A stretch of DNA of 64,000 bases from Triplophysa rosa (GCF_024868665.1 NC_079904.1:19889591-19953590); one strand, 5' to 3'. Positions 41,200-52,273 are shown, counted from the first letter of the stretch. Program-made: numbers and translations. The notes: a model not told the origin generated them from the sequence alone.

Positions 41200-42054
41200 T
41201 CCATGGAGAGTGTGGCACACCGGCAGCAGGCGTATGGTTATCACTCCTTTCTGCCGATGCACCCTGATCCCCTGGTCATCCATGACCTTCTTGCGGACAG
41301 GAGTCCCCCTAGGGCAGGTGTCAAGGCACGTCGTAGTAACGATGGATGCCTCCCTGCAGGGTTGGGGTGCCGTGTGCAATGGGCACGCAGTGTCAGGGGG
41401 TGGACGGGCCCCAGCCTGCGTTGGCATATCAACTGCCTGGAGTTGTTGGCTGTGCTACTTGCAGTAAGGAGGCTACAACCTCTCGTGGAGGCTACAACCT
41501 CTCGTGCAGGACAAGCACGTGCTGGTCCAGGCGGACAACACAGCTGCCGTGGCATACAGTATATCAATCATCAGGGTGGCGTTCGCTCACGGCAGCTAAC
41601 ACGACTCGCCCGGCGCCTCCTCCTTTGGAGTCAGCAGGTGATCAGCTCCCTGCGAGCCACACACATCCCAGGCGTCCTGAACCAGACAGCTGATGCGCTC
41701 TCTCGTCAGTCGACGTCTCGTGGAGAGTGGCGACTCCATTCCCGCGCAGTCCAGCTCATTTGGGAGCAGTTCGGCCAGGCACAGGTGGACCTGTTTGCCT
41801 CCCCGGACTCCACCCATTGTCCACTTTGGTACTCCCTTTCCGAGGCACCCCTCGGCACGGATGCCCTTGCGCACAGCTGGCTGCGGGACAAGCGGAAATA
41901 CGCCTTCCCCCCAGTGAGCCTCTTTGCACAGACCCTGTGCAAGGTCAGGGAAGAGGAGCATCAAGTGGTACTAGTTTACCCTTACTGGCCCAACCGGACT
42001 TGGTTCTCAGAGCTAGTGCTTCTGACAAAAACTCCCCCTGGCCGATTCCCCTGA
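41200..42054 (+). pseudogene. DIRS RNase H and methyltransferase-like region, copy B
   Basis: One long frame covers the end of RNase H (LELLAVLLAVRRLQPLVEA, YINHQGGVRSRQLTRLARRL, LNQTADALSRQ). It runs on into the methyltransferase-like part (AVQLIWEQFGQAQVDLFASP, PLWYSLSEAPLGTDALAHSW, FPPVSLFAQTLCKVREEEHQ, VVLVYPYWPNRTWFSEL). The aromatic YPYW motif resembles the catalytic D/N-P-P-Y/W motif of adenine methyltransferases, a comparison taken from the DIRS1 literature and not proof of activity. A local duplication (two copies of GGAGGCTACAACCTCTCGTG at about 41470-41510) disturbs the RNase H core. Confidence 0.7.
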
Positions 42055-42129
42055 CAGAGGACCTTCTGTCACAGGGGAAGGGCACATTTTGGCATCCCAG
42101 GCCAGACCTCTGGAACCTCCAAGTCTGGT

Positions 42130-43095
42130 CTCTGGATGGGATGAGGAAACCCTGAGTGGGCTACCCCCGGCTGTGGTGGAGACCATCACCCAGGCTAGGG
42201 CCACTGCCACTAGGCAGCTGTACGCCTTGAAGTGGCACCTCTTCTCGTCCTGGTGTTCTTCTCGCGGAGAAGACCCACAGAGACGCTCGATCAGACACGT
42301 GCTGTTCTTCCTACAGGAGAGACTTGAGAGGAACCTCTCCCCCTCCACACTGAAAAAGTGTATGTTGCTGCTATAGCCGCACATCACGATCCAGTGGCTG
42401 GAAAGTCTCTAGGACAGCACGACCTGGTCATAAGGTTCCTTAGGGGTGCGAGAAGGTTGAATCCACCTCGCCCGCGCTCCGTACCCTCTTGGGACCTGGA
42501 AGTGGTCCTGGGGGGACTCCAGAGGTCCCCCTTCGAGGCCCTGGAAGAAGCTGCTCTTTCTCATCTTACGATAAAGACGGCCATCCTGGTGGCACTCACC
42601 TCCATCAAGAGGTTGGGGGACCTGCAAGCATTCTCTGTGTCCACGGACTGCCTAGAATTCGGGCCTGGAGACTCTCACGTGATCCTGAGACCACGGCCCG
42701 GCTACGTGCCCAAGGTTCCCACCACTCCCTTCCGGGACCAGGTGGTGAACTTGCAGGCGCTCCCCATTGGGGAGGAAGACCCAACCCCATCCATGTTGTG
42801 TCCAGTACGCGCACTGCGCCTCTACTTGGACCGCACGCAGAGCTTCAGAAGCTCTGAGCAGCTCTTTGTCTGTTTTGGAGGTCAGCAGAGGGGGTAGGGC
42901 TGTCTCCAAACAGAGGCTGGCGCACTGGATCGTGGATGCCGTCGCTACGGCATACCGATCCCAAAATCTCCCCTGTCCGTTGGTAGTGAGGGCACACTCC
43001 ACCCGGGGTGTGGCCTCTTCATGGGCACTGGCTCAGGGCGCCACTCTGGCAGACATTTGCAGAGCTGCGGGTTGGGCTGACGCGTTGAGTTGACG
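42130..43095 (+). pseudogene. DIRS tyrosine recombinase, copy B, truncated
   Basis: Three frames join. Positions 42089-42376 give the core-binding part (FLQERLERNLSPSTLKK). Positions 42358-42897 give SIKRLGDLQAFSVSTDCLEF with the first arginine, and EEDPTPSMLCPVRALRLYLD. Positions 42891-43093 give RLAHWIVDAVATAYRSQ, RAHSTRGVASSWALAQGAT and ICRAAGWAD. The sequence then changes to unrelated DNA before the tyrosine (TFAKFY in copy A). One-base frameshifts near 42360 and 42893 also break it. Confidence 0.85.
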
Positions 43096-43123
43096 CGTTG
43101 TTACATTTTTGGAGAGGTGAGCG

Positions 43124-43682
43124 TCAGGCTACGGCATAGGGTACGCACAGGGTACGCGGCTCTGCGTAGGTCCTACGCAGAACCATAAACTGACCTTTAG
43201 TCCGACCGGATAGGTGCATTACAACTTGAACCCGTAGAGCGAAATCCCTCTTAGAACCGCCCATCCGATCGGGCAGAAATAGCCATGCAGCAAGTCCGAC
43301 GCTGCGGGCAGACAAATAGTCACCACATGGCAAACACAGCTCTGGAGCCTGAACAAAAAAAGAGGTGATATAACACGGTACCCAAGACAAAAGCGATCGG
43401 TAAATCGCCGGAAATAACACTGACGATCTGACACAAGACGGAGGTACAAGAGGGTTTAAAAAGGAAAAGAATCACAGGAGAGAATGAGAAACCAGGATGG
43501 GAGAGAGAAAACCGGAGCAAACCCAGGTGAAAGGAGTGAAACAATGATGAGGTAATTAATGTCGACACAAGGGGGGCGGGGCTGTCACAAAGACACCGAG
43601 CACATGGAGAGCTGTCAAGCTATACCATGTGTTCGACAAGAAACAAAACAAAACAAGTGCTCAGACCCGAGACCCTCACACT
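43124..43682 (-). mobile_element. LTR-like segment
   Basis: On the minus strand it starts TGTGAGGGTCTCGGGTCTGA and contains pyrimidine-rich tracts, TTTTTAAACCCTC and a later stem-like AGGACCTACGCAGAGCCG/GGTTCTGCGTAGGTCCT region. The composition resembles LTRs of fish Gypsy elements, but no internal sequence or partner was found and the borders are uncertain. Confidence 0.35.
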
Positions 43683-44112
43683 TACCAATAATTTCAAAAA
43701 AACAATTAATCTACACTTATATATAACTACTGATGTCCATCTACGTCTTGTGTTTTTTACTTATTACTTACTTTATTCAGCATTTATTTATCCAGGAATC
43801 ATTTAATTGAAATTAAAAATCTTTTACAATCGCATTCTGAAAAAAATAGCTCAGTTTGTGGTACACAAATGGTTAAGTTTCATTTTCTGCAATGTGTCGC
43901 CAATAGGATTGGTTTTGCCTTCATTGAGTTCTGCCTCACGTTAAGCTGTTTCCTTATAATGGACTTCTATGGGGGAGAAAACTCTTAACGTGATATTCAC
44001 TTTATCCGCGGAACAAGAGCTCGTTCTTTTGACAGCAGGAAGTGTTTAATACAAGAAAGGTTTGACAGAAATTTGGTTTTCCTTGATCGCTGTTTATGTA
44101 CGTTAAGCTATG
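43683..44112. other. Flank of the TTAA element, no gene
   Basis: Non-coding, with several TTAACG words shared with the other side of the TTAA element (about 45290-45310). It may be part of the same THAP-type transposon remnant. Confidence 0.4.
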
Positions 44113-44237
44113 TTAAAGGCGCAGTTCTTGAGAATCAGCGGCCACTAGCGTTGTATTATAGTTTTGCAACGAATCTCTAAGTCATTTGCTTACTCCTCCC
44201 TTTCGAATTACGACGGTGGCCGCAACAGTAAAATAAG

Positions 44238-44299
44238 ATGTCGTCTACTGAGACAGCGGATAGCAGTGATACAAGCAACGATGTTTCTTTGCAAAGGTA
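44238..44299 (+). other. Exon-like start inside the TTAA element
   Basis: ATG at 44238 opens MSSTETADSSDTSNDVSLQ and is followed by a consensus donor (AG|GTAAGGC). The product is not recognised: a short acidic, serine/threonine-rich start. It may be a first exon carried by the element or chance. Confidence 0.35.
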
Positions 44300-44557
44300 A
44301 GGCAATATATTAACATGTATTCTATTGTGAAAGTTACTGTAACAATTGTATAATTAGATATATTTATTGCATGCTATCTAGTACACGCTGCGAGTAGTGA
44401 AGTAACTAAAATTAGCTAATCGTAAATAGCAACGCTGTTCAAAGCGTTTGATCTGACAGCGACATAGGCAGTTGGGTGTAAGTTAGTAGACGTTTGTCTC
44501 CCCCTTTGTAAAGTCAGGAACAACCGGAGTACGTACGACAGGGATGGAAATACATTA

Positions 44558-44911
44558 TTATTCGGAGGTTATATGGCCATTTGTATAAAATGCTAACGTT
44601 ATCGTTTCAACAAAACAGTTGTTTCGTAAACATTGAAAAAGTGGAAACATTGAAAATGTTGAATTATCTTCCCAGTCTAGCAGAAAACAGGCAACTTCGG
44701 CGTCGCCTTGAAAACATTTGTCTTTCAACAGTGCCTTCCATCTGGTAATAGATACAGCGATGTTTATCCTGGATTTCTGCCGCCGTTTGTCTCTAATTCG
44801 TCTGGCAGCATCACGTTTGCGCTTCTTTGACGGCGGAGATACACGCTCTGTCGGCTCTTGTGCACAATACGCATGGTCCTCCATTTTATCAAAACTTCTA
44901 AGACAGAACAA
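44558..44911 (-). other. Open frame with basic region inside the TTAA element
   Basis: 117 residues on the minus strand. From MEDHAYCAQEPTERVSPPSK it passes into a strongly basic stretch (KKRKRDAARRIRDKRRQK) and then INIAVSITRWKALLKDKCF, GDAEVACFLLDW. The last part resembles a short conserved block (R-W-x-x-L-K, D-A-E-V-A-x-F-L-L-D) found in fish transposon-derived proteins, some with THAP domains. No splice partner is proven. It could be the N-terminal exon of a transposon-encoded or recruited DNA-binding protein. Confidence 0.4.
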
Positions 44912-45282
44912 TCAATTGCTTCAGCTAGACGACGACTACTCCTCCTTCTCTCCGTACTACGACTTACTACTTTGTGCGTCTTCAACTCAGTGATGACGCA
45001 AGCTGCGTCTAAAAAAACACACGAAGACCAACATATACAAATCGCGCTCTGTAGAGCTGTTTGTCCGTTAGAGCTTACTGTACAAAACATGGCTGCGCAA
45101 CATAACAAATTCCATGTAGATAGGCCCGCTCCCTATGTAGATACAACTGGTTTATTCTAAGGTAATAAAAACATAACTTTTCATTACGTAAGGTTTTTAC
45201 ACACATCTAAAGACACAGTTTTGTATGTTATATTGCATTTCTGTTAATAGATCATACAAAACATCCCGCACTGTACCTTTAA

Positions 45283-45494
45283 GCGTTTTTCACGTTAAGC
45301 GTTTTAGAATGTCCCACATTTAGTTGTGAATGAGGCCTTCCACACTGTTTGATCCACGTCCGACATTTCTCCCCTTGGGTTTTAGGTTTCGGGAAGGGAA
45401 AAAATTCCACCACCCCGTCCAAACTTTTAGGATACTGGCTATCCGATTTACACAATCCATACGCACAACGCTTCGGCATGTTTCCCTCGCTCAA
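45283..45494 (-). pseudogene. THAP zinc-finger domain fragment
   Basis: The minus strand reads MPKRCAYGLCKSDSQYPKSL, then VEFFPFPKPKTQGEKCRTWI and KQCGRPHSQLNV. This is the first half of a THAP (C2CH) DNA-binding domain, with the first two cysteines (C-A-Y-G-L-C), the aromatic F-P-F-P-K block and the C-x-x-W-I-K-x-C-G-R motif. The C-terminal half with the C-x-x-H ligands is missing because the frame runs into the TTAA element at 45282. Such domains open the ISL2EU group of PIF/Harbinger-type transposons and the THAP transcription factors; the repetitive setting favours a transposon. Confidence 0.7.
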
Positions 45495-45792
45495 AAGCTT
45501 GACAGACTTCCCGCGCCTAGTTACGGTTGTTAAACCACGATTGGCCTGTGTCGGTTTTCGGGCGTGGCTTAGCGAAGGGTCAATTGTATATTCTGGTGTA
45601 TTTCTAAGAAAACTGAGCCTGCTGCAGACAGCAATAGACAGTGTAGCAATGAGAGTGACAACTATGCAGAACAGTTTAGAAATCTATTTAAACAGAACGT
45701 ATTTATTTTTTAAATAAGTCAAGTAAACGGCGCTAAACTTTAGTGACAATGCGGCTATGCAGTCGACCAATGTCAAATCCCAGTCTATAAAA

Positions 45793-46005
45793 CGTCTCGG
45801 TTACGTTTGTAACCTCGGTTCCCTGATGGAGGGAACGAGACGTTGTGTCGAACCGACAGATGGGGTTCGTCCTTGAGAACCAATCGCTTCCGACTTCTCT
45901 AGAAAAGGCCAATGAAAATTGGCGAATGAAATTTGCATGCCGGACTCCGCCCCCGGATATCCGGGTATAAAAGGGAGACGGCGTGCCTCATTCATTCACC
46001 TTAGT
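45793..46005 (-). repeat. 3' terminal inverted repeat of DIRS copy C
   Basis: Read on the plus strand: GTCTCGGTTACGTTTGTAAC, then CTCGGTTCCCTGATGGAGGG, and from about 45840 the same sequence as the 5' repeat inverted, including TATAAAAG at 45966-45973. The outer 45 bases are specific to this end, as usual in DIRS. Confidence 0.85.
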
Positions 46006-46070
46006 TCTGAGGAGCCTGAGACCTCTCACGACTGCTGCAGAGGACAGCACGTGTTGTGGCAAGAGGACAT

Positions 46071-46155
46071 CAGGGAACCGAGGTTACAAACGTAACCGAG
46101 ACGTTCCCTTTCTGTCGGTCTCTCGAGGTTGTGTCGAACCGACAGATGGGGTTCC
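46071..46155 (-). repeat. Internal complementary region of DIRS copy C
   Basis: Here the two outer ends of the element appear fused: GGGAACCGAGGTTACAAACG with TAACCGAGAC from one end, then GTTCCCTTTCTGTCGGTCTC from the other. In DIRS1 this region templates the joining of the ends into a circle. It agrees with the terminal sequences and supports the boundaries chosen. Confidence 0.85.
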
Positions 46156-46627
46156 AATGGAAAACGCCATAACACGGTGCCCTGTCACAATCTCAACGAA
46201 GCGACGGTGACAGGCCTGGGCGTGTCAGCCGTGAACGCTACTGCGAAATTGTAACCTACCAGTGGGTAGGTAGGGGGTCCCAGAGCTTTCTTGAAAGATG
46301 GGAAGGCCCCTACCTTCGGCCTCACAGGCGGCGGCCTTGTTTCTCTAACAGCGAGAAGCCGCCCGGAACCGTAAGGCACTGGGTAAGCGCTACTTCCTCA
46401 AGTGGGGGATGCGCTACAGAGACCACTTCCTACCGCAGGGAGGAGAAAAGTGGAGATACCAACATGGTCTCACCGATAGGGAAGAACTCATGGGAAGAAA
46501 GTGCGGCTGAAGGAACACCGCGAGGTGGAGGTCCACCCGGGGAGGTCATGGGTTACCAAGGTGGGAACCAGCATGAGGATACATCAGACGGAACCGCCCT
46601 GCTGGGGAGTTGCAACGTCTGGTAGCA

Positions 46628-47410
46628 CTAGGTCCGGTTAGAGCTATGCAGCGAATAACTCAGGTGAACCCGGCCTAAGGGGCAGGGCTGCTCTGCCCAG
46701 CCCGCCCCAGGGGGTGCTTGCTTAGTGATGGAAGGAGTGCCTGTTCTTCGCCCAGTGGGGAAAGAAAGGAGGCTGAATCGGTATACTGACCCACTCGAGA
46801 GAGGGGGAAAAAACCAAACAGGCGTACACCCTACCAGTTGCCGGTCTTGCCTGATGCCCGCAAGACTCGAGCTGACTGGTTTTACGCGGAGGCTGTAGGA
46901 CCTCGCGAAGGTGATGGGTGTAGCCCAACCCGCAGCTCTGCAAATGTCTGCCAGAGAGGCGCCTCGAGCCAGTGCCCACGAGGAGGCTGTACTCCGTGTG
47001 GAGAGAGCTCTCACCCAGTGGGCGTAGGCTATCCTAGGACAGGTACGCCATCGACGACGCCCATGATCCAGTGCGTCAATCTCTGTTTGAGACAGCCCTC
47101 CCTGCTGATCTCCAAAACAGACAAAGAGCTGCTCAGAGCTACTGTGGCTCTGCGTGTGGTCCAAGCAGAGGCACAATGCGCGTACTGGACACAACACGGA
47201 TGAGGTTGGGTCTTCCTCCCCGGTGGGGAGCACCTGTAAGTTCACCACCTTGTGTCTCGGGGGAGTGGTGGGAACTTTGGGCACGTAGCCGGGCCGGGGT
47301 CTCAGGATAGCGTGAGAATAACCGGGCCCAAGTTCTAGGCAATCTGTGGACAAGGAGAATGCTTGTAGGTCCGCTACCCTCTTGAGCGTCCTCCCGAGAG
47401 CCGTCTTCAT
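46628..47410 (-). pseudogene. DIRS tyrosine recombinase, copy C
   Basis: A 260-residue open frame on the minus strand: LKRVADLQAFSLSTDCLELG (first arginine), GYVPKVPTTPPRHKVVNLQV, EEDPTSSVLCPVRALCLCLD, then a shifted segment (GLSQTEIDALDHGRRRW), then RALSTRSTASSWALARGASL and ICRAAGWATPITFARSYSLR. The catalytic histidine of HSTR is changed to leucine (LSTR) and the LAHWIVDA block is out of frame, so the protein is inactive although long. Tyrosine is present (ARSYSLR). Confidence 0.85.
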
Positions 47411-47535
47411 CGTGAAGTGAGAAAGAGCATCATCTCCGAGGGGCTCCAGGACCGCATCAAGGTCGTAAGAGGGTACAGAGCGCGGGTGATGTCCTTCCCG
47501 CGCCCCTAGGAACCAAATGATCAGGTTGTACTGTC

Positions 47536-48960
47536 CTAGAGACTACCAGCAACTGGGTCGTTATGAGCGGCATCAGCGGCTACATACACGTTCAGTGTGG
47601 AAGGGGAGAGATTATTCTCGAGTCTCTGGAAGGACCGCATCCACTTGATCAAGCAACTCCGCGGGTCTTCTATCGAGAAGAGCACCAGGATGAGAAGAGG
47701 CACCACTAGGCGAATCGTCACCTAGTGGCCAGGGCCCTAGCCTGAGTAGTGGTCTAAACCGCTGCAGGGGTTAGGCCACTCAGGATCTTCTCGCTCCGTC
47801 CAGGGGCCAGACATGGAGGTCCCAGAGGTCCAGCCCGTGATGCCATAACGTGCCCTTCCCCTGGGAAAGCAGGTCCTTCGTCAGGGGAATCGGCCAGGGG
47901 GGAGCTGTCGTCAAGAGCATTAGCTCCGAGAACCAAGTCCGGTTGGGCCAGTCTGGCGCAACTAGTACACTTGATGCTCCTCTTCCCCGACCTTGCACAG
48001 GGTCTGTGCAGTGAGGCTCACTGGGGAAAGACGTACTTCCGCTTGTCCCAGGGCCAGCTGTGCGCTAGAGCCTCCGTGCTGAGGCAGGGAGTACCTTAGC
48101 GGCAATGGGTGGTGTCCAGGGAGGCGAAGGGGTCTACCTGAGCCTGCCCTGACTGTCCCAAATGAGCTGGCTACGCGGGGGTGGAGTCGCCACTCTCCGC
48201 GAGGCGTAACTGACGAGAGAGCACATCGGCTGTCTGGTTCAGATCACCTGGGATATGTGTGGCCCTGCGGCCTCCACAGGAGGAGGCGTCGGGCGAGTCG
48301 TGTTAGCTGCCATAAGCGAACGCCACCCTGGCGGTAAAAAACGCTACGGCAGTTATGCAGTCCGACCGGACCAGCCCGTGCTCGTTCTGCACAAGAGGTT
48401 GTAACCCCTTCAGTGCGGGTAGCACATCCAACAACTCTAGGCAATTGAATGCCTGCGCAGGCGGGGGCCCGTCCATCGCCCTGACACTGCGTGCCCGTTG
48501 CACACGGCACCCAAACCCTGCAGGGAGGAGTCTGCCTGACGAGTCTCGCCTGCCCGAGAGGGACCCCCGTCCGTATAAAAGGTCATTGAAGACCAAGGGG
48601 TTAGGGTGCATCGGCAGAAAAGCGTAATCACCATCCGCCTGCTGCCAGTGTGCCACGCTCTCCAGGGAACTCGACTCTGTAGCCAGTGTTGGAGCGGTCT
48701 CATGTGCATCAACCTGAGGGGTATCACCACCGTCGAGGATGCCATGTACCCAGGAGCCTCCTCCCGCTGACTGCTTGAAAAATTCCAGGCAGTACAACAC
48801 TGACTGAGCGCAATCGCGCTGTAATGGAGACAGAGTTGAGTTCCATACCAAAAAAGAGTATGCTCTGCACAGAGGAGAGCTTGCTCCTTTTCGGTTGACC
48901 TGTGGTCCCAATCGATCTAGGTGCCGAAGCACTAGGTCCCTGTGTGTACATAACAGATCT
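47536..48960 (-). pseudogene. DIRS polymerase end, RNase H, methyltransferase-like and recombinase N-terminal region, copy C
   Basis: In element order: 48963-48724 has SKLSSVQSILFFGMELNSVS (polymerase thumb). 48932-48303 has FNCLELLDVLPALKGLQPLV and NEHGLVRSDCITAVAF (RNase H). 47998-47780 has APDWPNRTWFSELMLL (methyltransferase-like). About 47721-47560 has RSFQRLENNLSPSTLNVYVA (recombinase N terminus). Many short indels separate the pieces. No insertion of foreign sequence was noticed in this part. Confidence 0.75.
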
Positions 48961-48979
48961 CACGAGTGTGTCAAATGAG

Positions 48980-49640
48980 CCAGTCGTCGAGATAGTTTAG
49001 TACCCGCACACCTCTCTCCCTGAGGGGAGTGAGGGCGGCTTCCACGATCTTCGTGAAGACTCGTGGGGACAGGGACAGACCGAAGGGGAGGACTCTGTAC
49101 TAATATGCCTGACCCTCGAAAGCGAACCGTAGGAACGGGCGATGACGAGGGAGAAAGAGACATGAGAGTAAGCGTCCTTCAGGTCGATTGCCATGAATCC
49201 ATCTTGACATCTGACAGATGCCAGGATGCGCTTCTGCGTGAGCATCCTGAACGGCAGCTTGAGTAGGTGCCTGTTCAGGGTACGCAGATCTAGCGACCCC
49301 CGCTCTTTTGGGGACGATGAAGTACGGGCTGTAAAACCCGTTGAACATCTCGGCTAGAGGGACGAGCACGATCGCTTCCTCACCAGAGGGGTGGCGACCT
49401 CGGCCCGAAGCACGGGACATCCTAGCCTCAGCTGAGTTAAGAGGATGCCCCGAAACTTGGGCGGGCGTCCGGGGAGTTGGATCGCGTAGCCGAGACGGAC
49501 CGTATCCCGTAGTCACCGTGACGGTTTGGGAAGCTCTTGTCAGGCTCCCAGGGACCGACAGGGAGGCTAGGGGTACGTTCTGCTTCATCGACCTCCCGGG
49601 GGTGGTTCGATGGCTGGCAGTGCGGATCCCTCGCCGTGGG
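48980..49640 (-). pseudogene. DIRS reverse transcriptase, copy C
   Basis: Minus-strand reading shows MFNGFYSPYFIVPK, a shifted stretch where the LDLHALNKHL block should be, then motif A in another frame (MAIDLKDAYSHVSF, with S instead of F in DAYF), LRFAFEGQAY and SPSVCPCPHESS in a further frame. The catalytic LNYLDDWL is still readable near 48985 (complement of CAGTCGTCGAGATAGTTTAG). Frameshifts prevent a functional enzyme. Confidence 0.8.
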
Positions 49641-49687
49641 GGGGGGCCCGGAGAGGAGATCGGCTCTGCAGTTTTACCTGCCTGGCG

Positions 49688-50925
49688 ATGATGTAGCACA
49701 ACGCACCATCGAATGAGAGTGCTTAGGCTGATGATTATCCTCGACATTGGGTCTTGCCGCAACGTCGAGTTGCCGAACACCGTCGTGTAGAGGGTGAGAG
49801 CGGCTGTGATAATACCCAGACGATATGTGGCACAAAGCACCGTCGATTGAGAGTGCTTAGGCTGCTGATTATCCTCGACATTGGGTCTCGCCGTGACGCA
49901 ACGTCGAGTTGCCGAACACCGTCGTGTAGAGGGTGAGAGCGGCTGTGATAATACCCAGACGATATGTGGCACAAAGCACCGTCGATTGAGAGTGCTTAGG
50001 CTGCTGATTATCCTCGACATTGGGTCTCGCCGTGACGCAACGTCGAGTTGCCGAACACCGTCGTGTAGAGGGTGAGAGCGGCTGTGATAATACCCAGACG
50101 ATATGTGGCACAAAGCACCGTCGATTGAGAGTGCTTAGGCTGCTGATTATCCTCGACATTGGGTCTCGCCGTGACGCAACGTCGAGTTGCCGAACACCGT
50201 CGTGTAGAGGGTGAGAGCGGCTGTGATAATACCCAGACGATATGTGGCACAAAGCACCGTCGATTGAGAGTGCTTAGGCTGCTGATTATCCTCGACATTG
50301 GGTCTCGCCGTGACGCAACGTCGAGTTGCCGAACACCGTCGTGTAGAGGGTGAGAGCGGCTGTGATAATACCCAGACGGAGATGTGGCACAAAGCACCGT
50401 CGATTGAGAGTGCTTAGGCTGCTGATTATCCTCGACATTGGGTCTTGCCGCAACGTCGAGTTGCCGAACACCGTCGTGTAGAGGGTGAGAGCGGCTGTGA
50501 TAATACCCAGACGATATGTGGCACAAAGCACCGTCGATTGAGAGTGCTTAGGCTGCTGATTATCCTCGACATTGGGTCTCGCCGTGACGCAACGTCGAGT
50601 TGCCGAACACCGTCGTGTAGAGGGTGAGAGCGGCTGTGATAATACCCAGACGATATGTGGCACAAAGCACCGTCGATTGAGAGTGCTTAGGCTGCTGATT
50701 ATCCTCGACATTGGGTCTCGCCGTGACGCAATGTCGAGTTGCCGAACACCGTCGTGTAGAGGGTGAGAGCGGCTGTGATAATACCCAGACGATATGTGGC
50801 ACAAAGCACCGTCGATTGAGAGTGCTTAGGCTGCTGATTATCCTCGACATTGGGTCTCGCCGTGACGCAACGTCGAGTTGCCGAACACCGTCGTGTAGAG
50901 GGTGAGAGCGGCTGATATAAACGCC
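49688..50925. repeat. Tandem array, nine copies of a 139-bp DIRS unit
   Basis: Unit starts near 49689, 49821, 49960, 50099, 50238, 50377, 50512, 50651 and 50790; most spacings are 139, the first 132 and one 135, through a loss of GTGAC. Each unit has TGGCACAAAGCACCGTCGAT, then CTGATTATCCTCGACATTGG and GTCTCGCCGTGACGCAACGT. Copy D has a single unit at 58085-58215, between gag and pol. A hairpin stem CTCGACATTG/CAACGTCGAG lies in each unit (perfect in the one where it reads CAATGTCGAG at about 50730). Confidence 0.95.
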
Positions 50926-52102
50926 CAGAGAGGGAGAAAAACTTTAGAAAGGTATTCTCGAACTCCCTGGGGTCTTCCCATGAGGGCCGCATTGGCTTTC
51001 GCCGCGGCTGCTGATGGGGTGGTGGTCTCCTCTTCGATGTCTCGAAGAGGACCAGGGCTGCTGGGAAGCAGACGGTGCACGGGATCTCGGTGGCCAGAGG
51101 GCGGTCGAGTCGCGGCTGGGGAGGACATACGTGATATCCTCTATCTGCTCCCTAACTGTCGAACCCGACAGTATCACCAAACAGCCCCCCCTTGCGAGAT
51201 GGGTGCATCGAGAAAGCGGACTTTCTCAGAGTTACTCACCTGTGCAAGGTTCAGCCAGAGGTGTCTCTCCTGGACCATAAGTGTGGACATCGCCCGACCC
51301 AGGGCCCGCGCGATCACCTTGTTCGCCCGAGAGCGAGGTCGGTGAAGCCGCGGAGTTCCTGCATAAGCGCTGGGTCGGTCTTACCCTCGTGGAGCTCTCT
51401 CCGCGCATTGGCCTGCAGGAAGGCCATAGCATGGAGAGAGGGGACAGCTTGGCCCGCAGCAGAGTAAGCTCTCGACACCTCAGATGCCGAAAAGCCTACG
51501 TGCTTTGGACGGGAGTTTAGGTCGAGCCCCGGGGGACATCGACGTATCCTCTAGCTGCCCCACCATCGAGGGAAGAAAGGGTGATGGAACTAGTTGACGT
51601 GTACGCGCCGAAGGGGGCGTCCAGGTCTTACTAGGTTCCTCATGCACTTCCGGGGAAACACGGCACTGAGGGCGAGTGCTGCTTGGAGCCGCTCTCAAGC
51701 CCGAAGTACCGTGTATCCAGCCGCGAGCGTTGGGAGAGGCAGTGCGGTGCACCCAAAGCCGGCGGCCCGGGAAAGCATGGCTGACATTTCGACACCCGCT
51801 TCTTCCTGATCTCGACCCCCCGAGGGAGGGAGCTTCAAGGAATCGTCGGAGTCTGATGCCAGTAAGTCAGCCTCCGATGCTGCAACAGACACCTCATCAT
51901 CACGTACCGTGTCCGATACGTAATTGAGGAATAAGACGGCGGACCGGGAACACAGCCACCCGTGACGCAACGTCTGAATCGTCAGCCGCCCGCGGTGCGG
52001 GCAGGACGTATCCACAATATCTGCCCCAGCGTACTGGAAGCAGACATCGTGTCCGTCCCCCTCCTCGATGAGTGTGTTGCACCCAAGAGAACAGCGGGAC
52101 AT
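50926..52102 (-). pseudogene. DIRS gag-like region, copy C
   Basis: The first frame (52102-51695) carries a cysteine/histidine-rich block, MSRCSLGCNTLIEEGDGHDV followed by CFQYAGADIVDTSCPHRG, like the zinc-binding N terminus of DIRS gag. An acidic region follows (DSDDSLKLPPSGGRDQEEAG). Frames to 50944 match gag of copy D (for example the HEEPSKTW and PSKARRL stretches). One cysteine of the usual set seems to be Tyr (CFQYAG). Frameshifted throughout; a structural role in particles is inferred from position only. Confidence 0.7.
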
Positions 52103-52273
52103 GCCACGCTGGAGAAATTTGCTCTTTTAGAGAAAAAGCTTGAACACTTCTGGAACCGCCGAGATGCCCAGGGGAAGTCGCTGCAGGAAGGGACCGTCCG
52201 CTGCACCACGTCGTAGAGCCGGCAGTCTTGTAGAGAAGTCTGTTGATCACGAGCGAAGGCTCCGAAGAACAAA

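Larger units (their letters stand above)
40052..43095 (+). mobile_element. DIRS copy B, lacking gag and the right end
   Basis: It starts with a short piece of terminal repeat (TTTCTGTCGGTCTCTTGACG), then the pre-pol spacer that is tandemly amplified in copy C, then reverse transcriptase, RNase H, methyltransferase-like region and recombinase. It breaks off at about 43095, before the catalytic tyrosine. It is the best preserved reverse transcriptase among the DIRS copies. Confidence 0.85.
44117..45278. mobile_element. Element flanked by TTAA with short inverted ends
   Basis: TTAA at 44113-44116 and 45279-45282 flank inverted ends AGGCGCAGT and ACTGTACCT (complement AGGTACAGT). It interrupts a THAP-type sequence on the right. 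TTAA duplication is used by piggyBac and Kolobok elements; there is no transposase to decide between them. It carries exon-like sequence on both strands (next two entries). Confidence 0.6.

Noticed and set aside
44117..45278. Naming the TTAA element piggyBac
   Set aside because: TTAA also fits Kolobok and no transposase is present; ends alone do not decide.
49735..50850. Many 60-170-residue frames across the 139-bp array
   Set aside because: Identical frames recur in each unit; they reflect the array and do not match gag or pol motifs.
49688..50925. Regular repeats resembling a CRISPR array
   Set aside because: Units are 139 bp, contiguous and have no unique spacers. They are part of a DIRS element in animal DNA.
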